Of a DNA stretch of 37,576 nucleotides, positions 1-6,184 are shown in pieces (the stretch's first letter is position 1; each line of letters begins with the position of its first letter). The stretch covers positions 1 to 37,576 of the forward strand of contig JAMOSG010000027.1 in NCBI GenBank assembly GCA_027063225.1, read 5' to 3'. Below the pieces are notes generated by a model. It ran no database searches, was not told the origin of the DNA, and saw only the letters and a list, made by a program, of their open reading frames with translations. The position numbers and the translations under genes are program-made. The stretch is from Helicobacteraceae bacterium (GTDB lineage: Bacteria; Campylobacterota; Campylobacteria; Campylobacterales; Sulfurimonadaceae).

Positions 1-144
1 TTGTGCAATTTTTAAAGCTTTGTTTGCATCATCTGCATCACAAATTGGTGCGGTAGATACCACTTTTTGTGAATATGGAGATTTTCTTTCATTGACTTTT
101 GTTGTTAGATGTTGTCCTGAACCAAAAAAAACATGTGCTTGCAT
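1..144 (-). CDS. Aldehyde dehydrogenase family protein, N-terminal part (cut by window start)
   Basis: Forty-eight codons read leftward from an ATG at 144-142 to the window edge without a stop. The peptide begins MQAHVFFGSG and contains SPYSQKVVSTAPICDADDA, which resembles the first 50 residues of NAD(P)-dependent aldehyde dehydrogenases, where a 'sp.sgevv..vp' strand precedes a helix starting with 'DAddA..Al..A'. The catalytic Cys and Glu lie outside the window, so the substrate cannot be told. The start is supported by a purine-rich stretch just upstream and a GGTATAAT -10 box about 25 bases upstream on the same strand. The gene diverges from the DUF481 gene. The family call rests on the N-terminal segment only. 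Confidence 0.7.
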   Translation of the reverse strand, partial: MQAHVFFGSGQHLTTKVNERKSPYSQKVVSTAPICDADDANKALKIAQ

Positions 145-168
145 ACTTTTTCTCTCTTTTTTAGCGAA

Positions 169-176
169 ATTATACC
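169..176 (-). promoter_or_regulatory. -10 box (GGTATAAT) for the aldehyde dehydrogenase gene
   Basis: Read on the minus strand this is GGTATAAT, a perfect sigma-70 -10 hexamer preceded by GG, 24 bases before the ATG. No good -35 hexamer is seen 17 bases further up, as is usual for Campylobacterota. The same octamer recurs before rpmI, the gene at 3774-4001, tuf and tRNA-Trp. Confidence 0.6.
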
Positions 177-237
177 ATTATTTAATATTTATTTTGGAAT
201 AATCTTTTTTCTTAAAAAGAACATAAAAAGGAAAAAT

Positions 238-951
238 ATGAAAAAAATTTTAGTTTCTTCAATGGTTGTAGGTTTAGTAGCTACAACACTTAGTGCTGAA
301 CCTTTACAAACTCATACTGAGTTGGGATATATTGAAACACAGGGAAATACAAAAACAAAGACATTTAACTTAGATGCAACAGCGCAGAAAGCTTTTGATA
401 AAAGTGAAGTGAAAGTGAAGTTAAATGCTCAGTATGCAGAAGATGATTCAATAGAGATTAAAAACCAATATCTTATTGAATTAAACTATAACTATTTTAT
501 GACAGAGAGATTTTTTATTAACTATCTTGTAGGTTATAAAGAGGATAAATTCTCAAGTTTTGAGTACCAATTTTACACAGGTCCAGCATTAGGGTATAAA
601 GCAGTTGTAAGCGATTTACAAAACTTAACATTAGAAGCTGGTGTGCTTTATTCTAAAGATAAATATAATGATGTAGCAGGAACAACAGAAGATTATACAT
701 CATATAGAGCAAAAGGTTTGTATGATTATAAACTTGCAGAAAATACAAAATTTACAGAAGAGGCTTCTATTAAAGGGCAATTAGATGATACTGATAACTA
801 TTTTGCATACTCTAAAACTGCAGTAGTTTCAAAAATTTCTGATGTTTTCTCTGCTGGTGTGAGTTATAAAGTAGATTATACTCATTTACCACTTCCAGGC
901 AAGAAAAAGATAGATACTACTTTTATGCTTAATCTTATTATCGATTACTAA
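238..951 (+). CDS. DUF481 family outer-membrane protein
   Basis: This 237-residue protein is probably an outer-membrane beta-barrel of the DUF481 (YdiY-like) family, whose biochemical role is unknown. Residues 1-20 form a classical signal peptide (basic MKK, hydrophobic core, SA before the cut). The mature part alternates aromatic and polar residues, opens with a motif typical of the family (TELGYIETQGNTKTKTFNLD), and ends in Tyr (LIIDY), as many barrel proteins do. The start at 238 is chosen because it gives the signal peptide and follows AAAAGGAAAA; an in-frame ATG at 133 would place an unrelated stretch ahead of it. The gene stands alone, with a hairpin terminator behind it. The family call is fairly sure; function is not inferred. 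Confidence 0.82.
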   Translation: MKKILVSSMVVGLVATTLSAEPLQTHTELGYIETQGNTKTKTFNLDATAQKAFDKSEVKVKLNAQYAEDDSIEIKNQYLIELNYNYFMTERFFINYLVGYKEDKFSSFEYQFYTGPALGYKAVVSDLQNLTLEAGVLYSKDKYNDVAGTTEDYTSYRAKGLYDYKLAENTKFTEEASIKGQLDDTDNYFAYSKTAVVSKISDVFSAGVSYKVDYTHLPLPGKKKIDTTFMLNLIIDY

Positions 952-956
952 AAATT

Positions 957-991
957 TTAAGGGGTACTTTTGTACCTCTTAAGCCACTTTT
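957..991 (+). terminator. Rho-independent terminator after the DUF481 gene
   Basis: An 11-bp stem (957-967 with 972-982, one G-U pair) closes on a TTTT loop. A run of six T follows at 986-991, after a four-base gap. Confidence 0.7.
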
Positions 992-1004
992 TTCTCCCTT
1001 TTCA

Positions 1005-1033
1005 TTGACACATAAAAAAATAAAAGCTATATT
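1005..1033 (+). promoter_or_regulatory. Sigma-70 promoter of pgm
   Basis: TTGACA at 1005-1010, a 17-base spacer, and TATATT at 1028-1033, 27 bases before the pgm ATG. A full -35 box is uncommon in this window. About 32 bases here are nearly identical to the Nudix-gene promoter at 3289-3317. Confidence 0.75.
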
Positions 1034-1060
1034 TACAAAAAAACTCTTTAAGGTTAAAAA

Positions 1061-2674
1061 ATGTTACATCCAAATGCAGGAAAAAAAGTTCAAAAAGAGG
1101 ACTTAATAGATATAGAGTATTTAATAGCAGAGTACTATAATGCAAAACCAAACATAGAAGATGCTACACAAAAGGTTGCTTTTGGGACTTCTGGACATCG
1201 TGGGAGTTCGTTAAAGAGTAGTTTTACGCATACCCATATTGTAGCGATTGCTCAAGCGTTGTGTGATTACAGAGCAGAGCAAAAAATAGATGGCAAACTC
1301 TTTATTGCAAAAGATACACACGCCCTTTCAGATGTTGCACAAAAGAGTGCTTTAGAGGTATTTGTAGCAAATGGTGTTGAGTGTGTAGTTGCTAAAGATG
1401 GTGGATACACGCCAACACCTGTACTTTCTCATACTGTAATAGAGGCAAATAAAATTGAAGCTAAACTTTGTGATGGTGTAGTAATTACCCCTTCACACAA
1501 TCCTCCACAAGATGGTGGTTTTAAGTACAATCCTCCCCATGGTGGTCCAGCAGATGTTGATGCAACAGGTTTTATTGAAAAAAGAGCCAATGAGTATATT
1601 GCTAAAAATTTAGAGGGTGTAAAAACTACGCAAGATATTTCAGCTGTTGGAGAGTATGACTTTATTACACCTTATGTAAAAGATTTGAAAAATGTTATAG
1701 ATATAGAGCTTCTTCAAAAAAGTACCCTTAAAGTTGGGGTAGATCCACTTGGTGGAAGTGGTATAGAGGTGTATAAAAAAATCAATGAAATTTATGGTTT
1801 AAACCTTGAAATTGTAAATGATAAAGTAGATAAAACATTTAGTTTTATGAGTTGTGATCATGATGGAAAAGTAAGAATGGATTGTTCTTCTCCTTATGCT
1901 ATGAGCTCACTTATTGCTCTTAAAGAGCAGTTTGACTTAGCATTTGCAAATGATCCAGATTTTGATCGTCACGGTATTGTTACACGTGATGGGCTTATGA
2001 ATCCTAACCATTATTTAGCAGTTGCAATTTATTATCTCTTTACAAATCGCCCTACGTGGAAAAAAGATTTAAAAATTGGAAAAACACTTGTTTCCTCTTC
2101 GATGATAGATAGAGTTGCTAAGTCTTTAGCTAAAGAGGTGTATGAAGTACCTGTTGGTTTTAAATGGTTTGTAGAGGGTATGAGTAACTCTTGGCTTGGT
2201 TTTGGTGGTGAAGAGAGTGCTGGAGCTTCATTTTTATGTTTTGATTCAACTGCATTTTCAACAGATAAAGATGGAATTATTTTAAACCTTTTAGCGTATG
2301 AAATGTTTGCAAGACTTGGTAAATCTCCATCGCAAATTTATGCAGAACTTGAGCAAAAATTTGGTAAATCTTACTATCGTCGTGTTGATGCTGCTGCAAC
2401 ACCACAACAAAAAGCAAAACTTAAAAAACTCTCACCAAATGATATAACATCAAAAACGTTAGCAGGGGAGGAGATAGAAGCTATCTTTACCAATGCAAAA
2501 GGAAATAACCAACCAATTGGTGGCTTAAAAGTTGTGACAAAAAATGGCTGGTTTGCAGCACGCCCATCTGGTACAGAGGATATTTATAAAATCTATGCAG
2601 AGAGTTTTATCTCACAAGAGCATTTAGAGAGTATTATAAAAGAGGCTCAAGAGATTATTGGAGGGGTGTTTTAA
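1061..2674 (+). CDS. pgm: Phosphoglucomutase (alpha-D-glucose phosphate-specific)
   Basis: Interconverts glucose 1-phosphate and glucose 6-phosphate in the cytoplasm, linking glycolytic sugars to glycogen, LPS and nucleotide-sugar synthesis. The 537 residues match the bacterial Pgm length (E. coli about 546). Visible motifs: TSGHRG at 43-48; the phospho-serine loop TPSHNPP with Ser145; the Mg loop DPDFDRH with Asp298, Asp300 and Asp302; the sugar-binding loop GGEESAG at 382-388; and the phosphate-binding loop RPSGTED at 501-507. All key residues are intact. The ATG at 1061 gives the expected N-terminus, though only a weak ribosome site precedes it. The gene is monocistronic, with a strong promoter in front and a terminator overlapping its stop codon. 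Confidence 0.96.
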   Translation: MLHPNAGKKVQKEDLIDIEYLIAEYYNAKPNIEDATQKVAFGTSGHRGSSLKSSFTHTHIVAIAQALCDYRAEQKIDGKLFIAKDTHALSDVAQKSALEVFVANGVECVVAKDGGYTPTPVLSHTVIEANKIEAKLCDGVVITPSHNPPQDGGFKYNPPHGGPADVDATGFIEKRANEYIAKNLEGVKTTQDISAVGEYDFITPYVKDLKNVIDIELLQKSTLKVGVDPLGGSGIEVYKKINEIYGLNLEIVNDKVDKTFSFMSCDHDGKVRMDCSSPYAMSSLIALKEQFDLAFANDPDFDRHGIVTRDGLMNPNHYLAVAIYYLFTNRPTWKKDLKIGKTLVSSSMIDRVAKSLAKEVYEVPVGFKWFVEGMSNSWLGFGGEESAGASFLCFDSTAFSTDKDGIILNLLAYEMFARLGKSPSQIYAELEQKFGKSYYRRVDAAATPQQKAKLKKLSPNDITSKTLAGEEIEAIFTNAKGNNQPIGGLKVVTKNGWFAARPSGTEDIYKIYAESFISQEHLESIIKEAQEIIGGVF

Positions 2675-2689
2675 TAGACACTCCTTTTT
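2662..2689 (+). terminator. Rho-independent terminator overlapping the pgm stop codon
   Basis: Stem 2662-2669 with 2678-2685 (eight pairs, one G-U), loop 2670-2677 containing the pgm TAA, and a T run to 2689. On the opposite strand there is no T tract, so it should stop only pgm transcription, not the convergent toxin-antitoxin operon. Confidence 0.75.
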
Positions 2690-2696
2690 AATATCA

Positions 2697-3017
2697 TTAT
2701 ATCTTATAACTAGATAAGATTTCATCTATTTTATATTCTGAAACACTTTCCTCATCGCTTTTAGAGTAGATATAGACTAAAATTATGGTTTCTTCTACTT
2801 TTGTGTAAGTAACAACCCTGTAACTTGCACTTTTGCCTTTATTATTCGCATGATTTTTTAGTCTTATTTTATAGCGACCATTGCCTAAGTGAGTTCCAAG
2901 ATTATGATTTTTTTCTAGCTTATTTAAAAGTTGTTCATATTCTAAAATGAGCTTTTTATCTTTTTTAAGTAGTTTTTTAAAACTTTTTTTAAAAATATCT
3001 GTTGTTTTAATGTTCAT
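2697..3017 (-). CDS. RelE/ParE superfamily toxin of a type II toxin-antitoxin pair
   Basis: A basic 106-residue protein with the layout of RelE/ParE-fold toxins: two Lys-rich N-terminal helices (about 8-37), then a beta sheet with GNGRYKIRLKNH and GKSASYRVVTY at about 45-71, followed by IILVYIYSKSDEESV. The 'K.RL...GKS..YRVV' pattern is typical of RelE/YafQ/HigB-like ribosome-dependent mRNA nucleases, though ParE-like gyrase poisons share the fold. The ATG at 3017 lies inside the end of the antitoxin gene (11-base overlap), so translation is probably coupled. Small size, basic charge and the overlapping upstream partner support a toxin. Target and activity are inferred from the family. Confidence 0.78.
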   Translation of the reverse strand: MNIKTTDIFKKSFKKLLKKDKKLILEYEQLLNKLEKNHNLGTHLGNGRYKIRLKNHANNKGKSASYRVVTYTKVEETIILVYIYSKSDEESVSEYKIDEILSSYKI

Positions 3018-3231
3018 GTTTTAGTTCATTTAAAAAATCGTTAGCATTTGTTAGAGGAGTTTGTTCTTTTTCAAAAAGTTCTACTTCATCTAAGGCCTTT
3101 TTTATATCATTTACAATAAGTTCTGTTTTGATAAATTTTACAAAGTCATGAAGTAAAGTAGTTTCATCATTACCATATTGGGAAGATATAAAACTTTCAA
3201 GTTCTGAATTATTTATCTTTATAGTATGCAT
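3007..3231 (-). CDS. Antitoxin partner of the RelE/ParE-type toxin
   Basis: An acidic, probably alpha-helical 74-residue protein immediately upstream of, and overlapping, the toxin gene. The C-terminal part (about 50-74, TPLTNANDFLNELKHEH) looks like the toxin-wrapping tail of RelB/Phd-type antitoxins ('..a.dFL.EL'). The N-terminal half (MHTIKINNSELESFISSQYG) would carry dimerisation and DNA binding but cannot be assigned to a named fold by eye. The ATG at 3231 is preceded by AAGGG at good spacing. Such antitoxins usually repress their own operon; no clear operator palindrome is seen upstream. Confidence 0.72.
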   Translation of the reverse strand: MHTIKINNSELESFISSQYGNDETTLLHDFVKFIKTELIVNDIKKALDEVELFEKEQTPLTNANDFLNELKHEH

Positions 3232-3259
3232 AATAAAACCCTTGTTACTTTTTAATAAA

Positions 3260-3265
3260 AGTATA
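3260..3265 (-). promoter_or_regulatory. Possible -10 box of the toxin-antitoxin operon
   Basis: TATACT on the minus strand, 28 bases before the antitoxin ATG. The -35 region is poor. Autorepression by the antitoxin complex would act here. Confidence 0.4.
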
Positions 3266-3288
3266 ACATAGGTTTATTTTATAGAATC

Positions 3289-3317
3289 TTGACACATAGA
3301 AAAATAAAAGTTATATT
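3289..3317 (+). promoter_or_regulatory. Sigma-70 promoter of the Nudix gene
   Basis: TTGACA at 3289-3294, a 17-base spacer, TATATT at 3312-3317. From the -35 through the -10 box it differs from the pgm promoter (1005-1033) at only two positions in the spacer. Confidence 0.75.
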
Positions 3318-3348
3318 TTAGAAAATAGAATGAAAAAGGATAACCATT

Positions 3349-3777
3349 ATGTCAAATAGCTGGACACCCACAACACCTTACGTAAGCGTAGATGGTGTTG
3401 TTGAGGTGTATAAAGATAGTGTGTTTTTAGGAATTGTGCTTATTGAGCGTAAAAATATTCCTTTAGGTTTAGCTTTGCCTGGTGGGTTTGTTGATGTTGG
3501 TGAAAAAGTTGAAGATGCTTTAGTTAGAGAGATGCAAGAGGAGCTTACATTAAATGTAGAGATTTCAAAACTTTTAGGGGTTTATTCTGATCCAAAAAGA
3601 GATGAGCGTTTTCATACTGTAAGTGTTGTGTTTGTTGCAAAAGCTTACAATTTTCCAGAAGCAGCAGATGATGCAAAAGAGGCTAAAGTGTATAAGTTAG
3701 ATGAAATACCATTAAATTCTTTGGTGTTTGACCATAAAGAGATAGTGCAAGATTATTTAGCACAAAGAGAGGTTTAA
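3349..3777 (+). CDS. Nudix hydrolase
   Basis: Hydrolyses a nucleoside diphosphate linked to another moiety; the substrate cannot be told from sequence. The 142 residues form one Nudix domain. The Nudix box spans 46-68: Gly46, Glu52, Arg60-Glu61, Glu64-Glu65. The signature is complete except that Thr67 replaces the usual Gly near the end. PGG at 44-46 before the box is typical. The ATG at 3349 follows AAGGA. ADP-ribose or NADH-type substrates are plausible but unsupported. Its stop overlaps, tail to tail, the stop of the minus-strand gene behind it. Confidence 0.93.
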   Translation: MSNSWTPTTPYVSVDGVVEVYKDSVFLGIVLIERKNIPLGLALPGGFVDVGEKVEDALVREMQEELTLNVEISKLLGVYSDPKRDERFHTVSVVFVAKAYNFPEAADDAKEAKVYKLDEIPLNSLVFDHKEIVQDYLAQREV

Positions 3778-4001
3778 TCCTCTCTGTATTTTGAGATTCC
3801 ACAAGGTTGGTTTGGCGTTGGAGGGTTGTCACGTAAATATTCTAAATCTTCAAGTGTTTGATTTAAAACCCTTTTTTGTTGTAAAAGTGGTAACATAAAG
3901 TTATCTTTTTCATTAAGCGGCATTGCTTGGTTTTGCAAAATATTTTGCACCTCTAAATCTAACTCTTCTAAAGCTTTTTTTATATGTTTTATTGAATTCA
4001 T
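3774..4001 (-). CDS. Hypothetical small helical protein (75 aa)
   Basis: I do not recognise this protein. It is probably mostly helical: MNSIKHIKKALEELDLEVQN, then LLQQKRVLNQTLEDLEYL in heptad-like spacing, ending with a Pro-rich, Cys-containing tail (NPPTPNQPCGISKYRED). An open frame extends to 4052, but the ATG at 4001 is favoured because the extension overlaps the rpmI -10 box and looks non-coding. A perfect GGTATAAT on the minus strand ends only six bases before this ATG and there is no Shine-Dalgarno sequence, so the message might be leaderless. The stop shares the bases TTAA with the Nudix stop. The frame and position suggest a real gene; function unknown. Confidence 0.6.
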   Translation of the reverse strand: MNSIKHIKKALEELDLEVQNILQNQAMPLNEKDNFMLPLLQQKRVLNQTLEDLEYLRDNPPTPNQPCGISKYRED

Positions 4002-4007
4002 AAAAAA

Positions 4008-4041
4008 ATTATACCATTTTTTAGAATTTTTTTGGTATAAT
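4008..4041. promoter_or_regulatory. Mirror-image divergent -10 boxes (small gene leftward, rpmI rightward)
   Basis: ATTATACC at 4008-4015 and GGTATAAT at 4034-4041 form a perfect 8-bp inverted repeat with an 18-base AT-rich centre. Each arm is a consensus -10 box: the left one points to the 75-aa gene, the right one to rpmI-rplT. Neither has a good -35 box. Confidence 0.65.
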
Positions 4042-4082
4042 TTCACTCTCAAATTATGAGAATTTTATGCAAGGATACACCG

Positions 4083-4274
4083 ATGCCAAAAATGAAATCT
4101 GTAAAGGGCGCTGTAAAGCGTTTTAAGGTTAAGAAAAATGGTTCAATTAAGCGTGGGACTGCTTTTAGAAGTCACATCTTAACAAAACAAGATGCACAAA
4201 CTCGTCGTAAGCAAAATACTCCAAAAGTAGTTGCTAAAGTAGATGAGAAAAACATCAAAGGTATGATTAACTAA
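4083..4274 (+). CDS. rpmI: 50S ribosomal protein L35
   Basis: A 63-residue, very basic protein ([20 protein letters not shown]...) with the L35 layout, including [20 protein letters not shown] in the middle. It binds 23S rRNA in the large subunit. The open frame reaches back to 4056, but the ATG at 4083 is chosen because it gives the family's MPKMK start and follows AAGGA by seven bases. It forms a two-gene operon with rplT. infC, which heads this operon in many other bacteria, is not adjacent, as in other Campylobacterota. Confidence 0.97.
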   Translation: MPKMKSVKGAVKRFKVKKNGSIKRGTAFRSHILTKQDAQTRRKQNTPKVVAKVDEKNIKGMIN

Positions 4275-4297
4275 TTTTTAGTTGATTGTTAAACTCT

Positions 4298-4353
4298 CCA
4301 ACACAATGTTGGGCAAGTCCACCAAAGAGTGGCACCTTGACTACATAAAGTAG
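4298..4353 (+). promoter_or_regulatory. Structured rpmI-rplT spacer, possible L20-linked RNA element
   Basis: The 106-base spacer holds two small hairpins: a six-pair stem 4298-4303/4307-4312 and a four-pair stem 4341-4344/4350-4353, with CCACC and GGCACC between them. In other bacteria L20 represses its own operon by binding mRNA that mimics 23S rRNA. Position suggests such a site here, but no match to a known L20 site is claimed. Confidence 0.3.
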
Positions 4354-4380
4354 CTAGGTAAAGAAAATTAAAGGAAAAAA

Positions 4381-4740
4381 ATGCCAAGAGTAAAAACAGG
4401 TGTTGTTCGTAGAAGAAGACACAAGAAAATATTAAAATTAGCAAAAGGTTTCTATAGTGGTCGTCGTAAACACTTTAGAAAAGCAAAAGAGCAAATTGAG
4501 CGTTCATTAGTATATGCATTCCGTGATAGAAAACAGAAAAAACGTGAATTCCGTAAACTTTGGATTATCCGTATCAATGCAGCTTGTCGTTTAAATGATA
4601 TGAACTACTCTACATTTATTAATGGTCTTAAAAAAGCTGGCATCGAGCTTGACCGTAAAATTCTTGCTGATATGGCTATGAATGATACAGAAGCATTCAG
4701 TGCAGTTGTAGCATCAGCTAAAGCAGCGTTAGCAAAATAA
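4381..4740 (+). CDS. rplT: 50S ribosomal protein L20
   Basis: Assembly-initiating protein of the 50S subunit that binds 23S rRNA early. 119 residues, the usual length. The basic N-terminus ([20 protein letters not shown], then [18 protein letters not shown]) and [13 protein letters not shown] in the middle are diagnostic. The ATG at 4381 follows AAAGGAAAAAA. It is the second gene after rpmI and ends just before a terminator. Confidence 0.98.
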   Translation: MPRVKTGVVRRRRHKKILKLAKGFYSGRRKHFRKAKEQIERSLVYAFRDRKQKKREFRKLWIIRINAACRLNDMNYSTFINGLKKAGIELDRKILADMAMNDTEAFSAVVASAKAALAK

Positions 4741-4749
4741 TTTTGCAGT

Positions 4750-4770
4750 AAAAACCCTTTTTGGGTTTTT
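4750..4770 (+). terminator. Terminator of rpmI-rplT, possibly bidirectional
   Basis: Stem AAAAACCC (4750-4757) with GGGTTTTT (4763-4770), loop of five T. The T-rich arm provides the U tract. The A-rich left arm gives the same shape in reverse, so it could also stop mqnA, which ends at 4779 on the other strand. Confidence 0.75.
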
Positions 4771-4778
4771 ATACTTTT

Positions 4779-5435
4779 TTACTTTCCTCTTCTTTGTAAT
4801 TCTTTATAAAATATTTTCACACTTCTTTTTGCTTTACTATCAACATTATAAGATATATATTTTAAGTAGTGTAAAACATCTTTTGGTGCAATAGCTGTTT
4901 TTTTACTTGCTTGTTGTAGAAGATATTGTGGAATTTTTATATTTTTTTGCAAAAATTTTTTTTCTATTTTTTTGTAAAATTTTTTATCTTTATGAAAACA
5001 CAAAAGTGCAAAAACAAAAGGGAGTTTGTAGCGATTGTGCCACTCTTTTGCTAAGTCTATATAAGGTTGGTTTTGAAGATAGTATTTTAAAGCTTTATCA
5101 CCTATAATAATTTCCCCCTTTATCCCTAAAACATCTGCTAAGGCATTGGAAGTTGCTGATTCGCTATCTTTTTTTGTTGGAGTATTTGGTTTTACTAAAA
5201 CACTTAAAACCTCTTTTTTTGCAACAATACCTAATTCTAAAGAGTTATAACCCCTTGCTTCAATGCTAGATATAAAGGCTGCATCTACGCGACATTTTTT
5301 AAAATCTTTATTTATTTTTGAAGGCACACCACCTTTATAGTGCATTGTCGCTTTTGCTTGAGAGGAACGAAGGTAGCGTTTCATAAAAATATGAAAAGGT
5401 AATAAATTTAAATATTCAATTTTTCCAAAAACCAA
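4779..5435 (-). CDS. mqnA: Chorismate dehydratase MqnA (futalosine menaquinone pathway)
   Basis: Catalyses the first step of the futalosine route to menaquinone, dehydrating chorismate to 3-(1-carboxyvinyl)oxybenzoate. Menaquinone is the respiratory quinone of Campylobacterota, which use this route rather than MenFDHCEB. The N-terminus VFGKIEYLNLLPF matches the family pattern 'iG.i.YlN..P'; VPSKINKDF and DAAFISSIE fit the periplasmic-binding-protein-like fold. At 218 residues it is shorter than the roughly 270 of MqnA from Streptomyces or Thermus but fits epsilon relatives as I know them. The start is TTG at 5435, preceded by GGAG at seven bases; the first in-frame ATG would delete the conserved N-terminus. 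Confidence 0.85.
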   Translation of the reverse strand: MVFGKIEYLNLLPFHIFMKRYLRSSQAKATMHYKGGVPSKINKDFKKCRVDAAFISSIEARGYNSLELGIVAKKEVLSVLVKPNTPTKKDSESATSNALADVLGIKGEIIIGDKALKYYLQNQPYIDLAKEWHNRYKLPFVFALLCFHKDKKFYKKIEKKFLQKNIKIPQYLLQQASKKTAIAPKDVLHYLKYISYNVDSKAKRSVKIFYKELQRRGK

Positions 5436-5460
5436 TATTTTACTCCAAATAATTTGTAAA

Positions 5461-5466
5461 ATTATA
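5461..5466 (-). promoter_or_regulatory. Possible -10 box of mqnA
   Basis: TATAAT on the minus strand, 25 bases before the TTG start. No clear -35 box. It lies back to back with the moaD -10 box on the other strand. Confidence 0.5.
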
Positions 5467-5487
5467 CACTGCTTAACTTATCTTAGC

Positions 5488-5493
5488 TATAAT
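5488..5493 (+). promoter_or_regulatory. -10 box of the moaD-moaE-moeA operon
   Basis: TATAAT in the context AGCTATAATTGTG, 28 bases before the moaD ATG. No convincing -35 hexamer. Confidence 0.6.
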
Positions 5494-5521
5494 TGTGCCA
5501 AGTTTAAGAGTGGGGTAAGTT

Positions 5522-5743
5522 ATGGTTAGAGTTGAATTTTTAGGACCAATCCAAAAAGAGAGCTTGGAATTAAATATAAGTAATCTTAATGATTTGAAAA
5601 CTATTTTAAAACAAGATAAAGATTTAAAAGAATGGCTAGAAACATCAGCAGTTGCAGTAAATGACACACTTGTAAGCTCTTTAGATATAGAGTTAAAAGA
5701 TGGAGATAGAATTTCACTTTTACCACCCGTATGTGGAGGTTAA
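5522..5743 (+). CDS. moaD: Molybdopterin synthase sulfur carrier subunit MoaD
   Basis: Ubiquitin-fold sulfur carrier whose C-terminal Gly thiocarboxylate donates sulfur to precursor Z (cPMP) in molybdopterin synthesis. The 73 residues end in LLPPVCGG, with the required Gly-Gly at 72-73; DTLVSSLDIELKDGDRISLLPPV is the conserved C-terminal strand region. The ATG at 5522 follows a GGGGTAAG ribosome site. It is first in an operon and three bases ahead of its partner moaE. The activating enzyme (MoeB) is not in the window. Confidence 0.95.
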   Translation: MVRVEFLGPIQKESLELNISNLNDLKTILKQDKDLKEWLETSAVAVNDTLVSSLDIELKDGDRISLLPPVCGG

Positions 5744-5746
5744 ATA

Positions 5747-6184
5747 ATGTTAGAACTACACAATAGTGCTTTAGATGTTTCAGAAATTTTAGATAGATGG
5801 TACAAGCAGGAGTTACAAAGTAATTATGGTGCATATGTATCATTTGTTGGAACAGTAAGAAGTGAAGATGGTATTGATGGACTTAGTTTTGATGTGTATG
5901 AGCCTATTTTAAAAAGTTGGTTTGAAGCCTGGCAAGAAAAAGCAAAACAAAAAGGTGCAATTATTAAAATGGCACATTCACGTGGAGATGTTATGCTTCA
6001 TGAATCCTCTTATATTGCAGCTGTTTTTTCCCCTAAACGTAGAGTTGCTTTAGAGTTTATAGATGAGTTTGTAGAGGATTTCAAAGCGAGTGCTCCAATT
6101 TGGAAGTATGATTTAAAAGATGGTAAAAGAATCTATGCAAAAGATCGTTCAACACCAATACAAGGGAGTGGCATTTTACAATGA
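5747..6184 (+). CDS. moaE: Molybdopterin synthase catalytic subunit MoaE
   Basis: Large subunit that converts cPMP to molybdopterin using sulfur from MoaD. 145 residues, the normal size. FVGTVR at 33-38, SFDVYEP at about 47-53, and PIWKYDLKDGKRIY at 117-130 are family landmarks; Lys120 and Lys127 correspond to the active-site lysines of E. coli MoaE (Lys119, Lys126). Its stop overlaps the moeA start (ATGA), indicating coupled translation. Confidence 0.95.
   Translation: MLELHNSALDVSEILDRWYKQELQSNYGAYVSFVGTVRSEDGIDGLSFDVYEPILKSWFEAWQEKAKQKGAIIKMAHSRGDVMLHESSYIAAVFSPKRRVALEFIDEFVEDFKASAPIWKYDLKDGKRIYAKDRSTPIQGSGILQ

Noticed and set aside
133..951. Longer start for the DUF481 protein at 133
   Set aside because: The extension puts 35 unrelated residues before a normal signal peptide and overlaps the divergent promoter region.
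4056..4274. Longer rpmI start at 4056
   Set aside because: The extension overlaps the ribosome site and L35 normally begins MPKMK.
4907..5107. Plus-strand 66-aa frame within mqnA, rich in Phe and Leu
   Set aside because: It is the complement of a Lys-rich stretch of mqnA and has no ribosome site or promoter.
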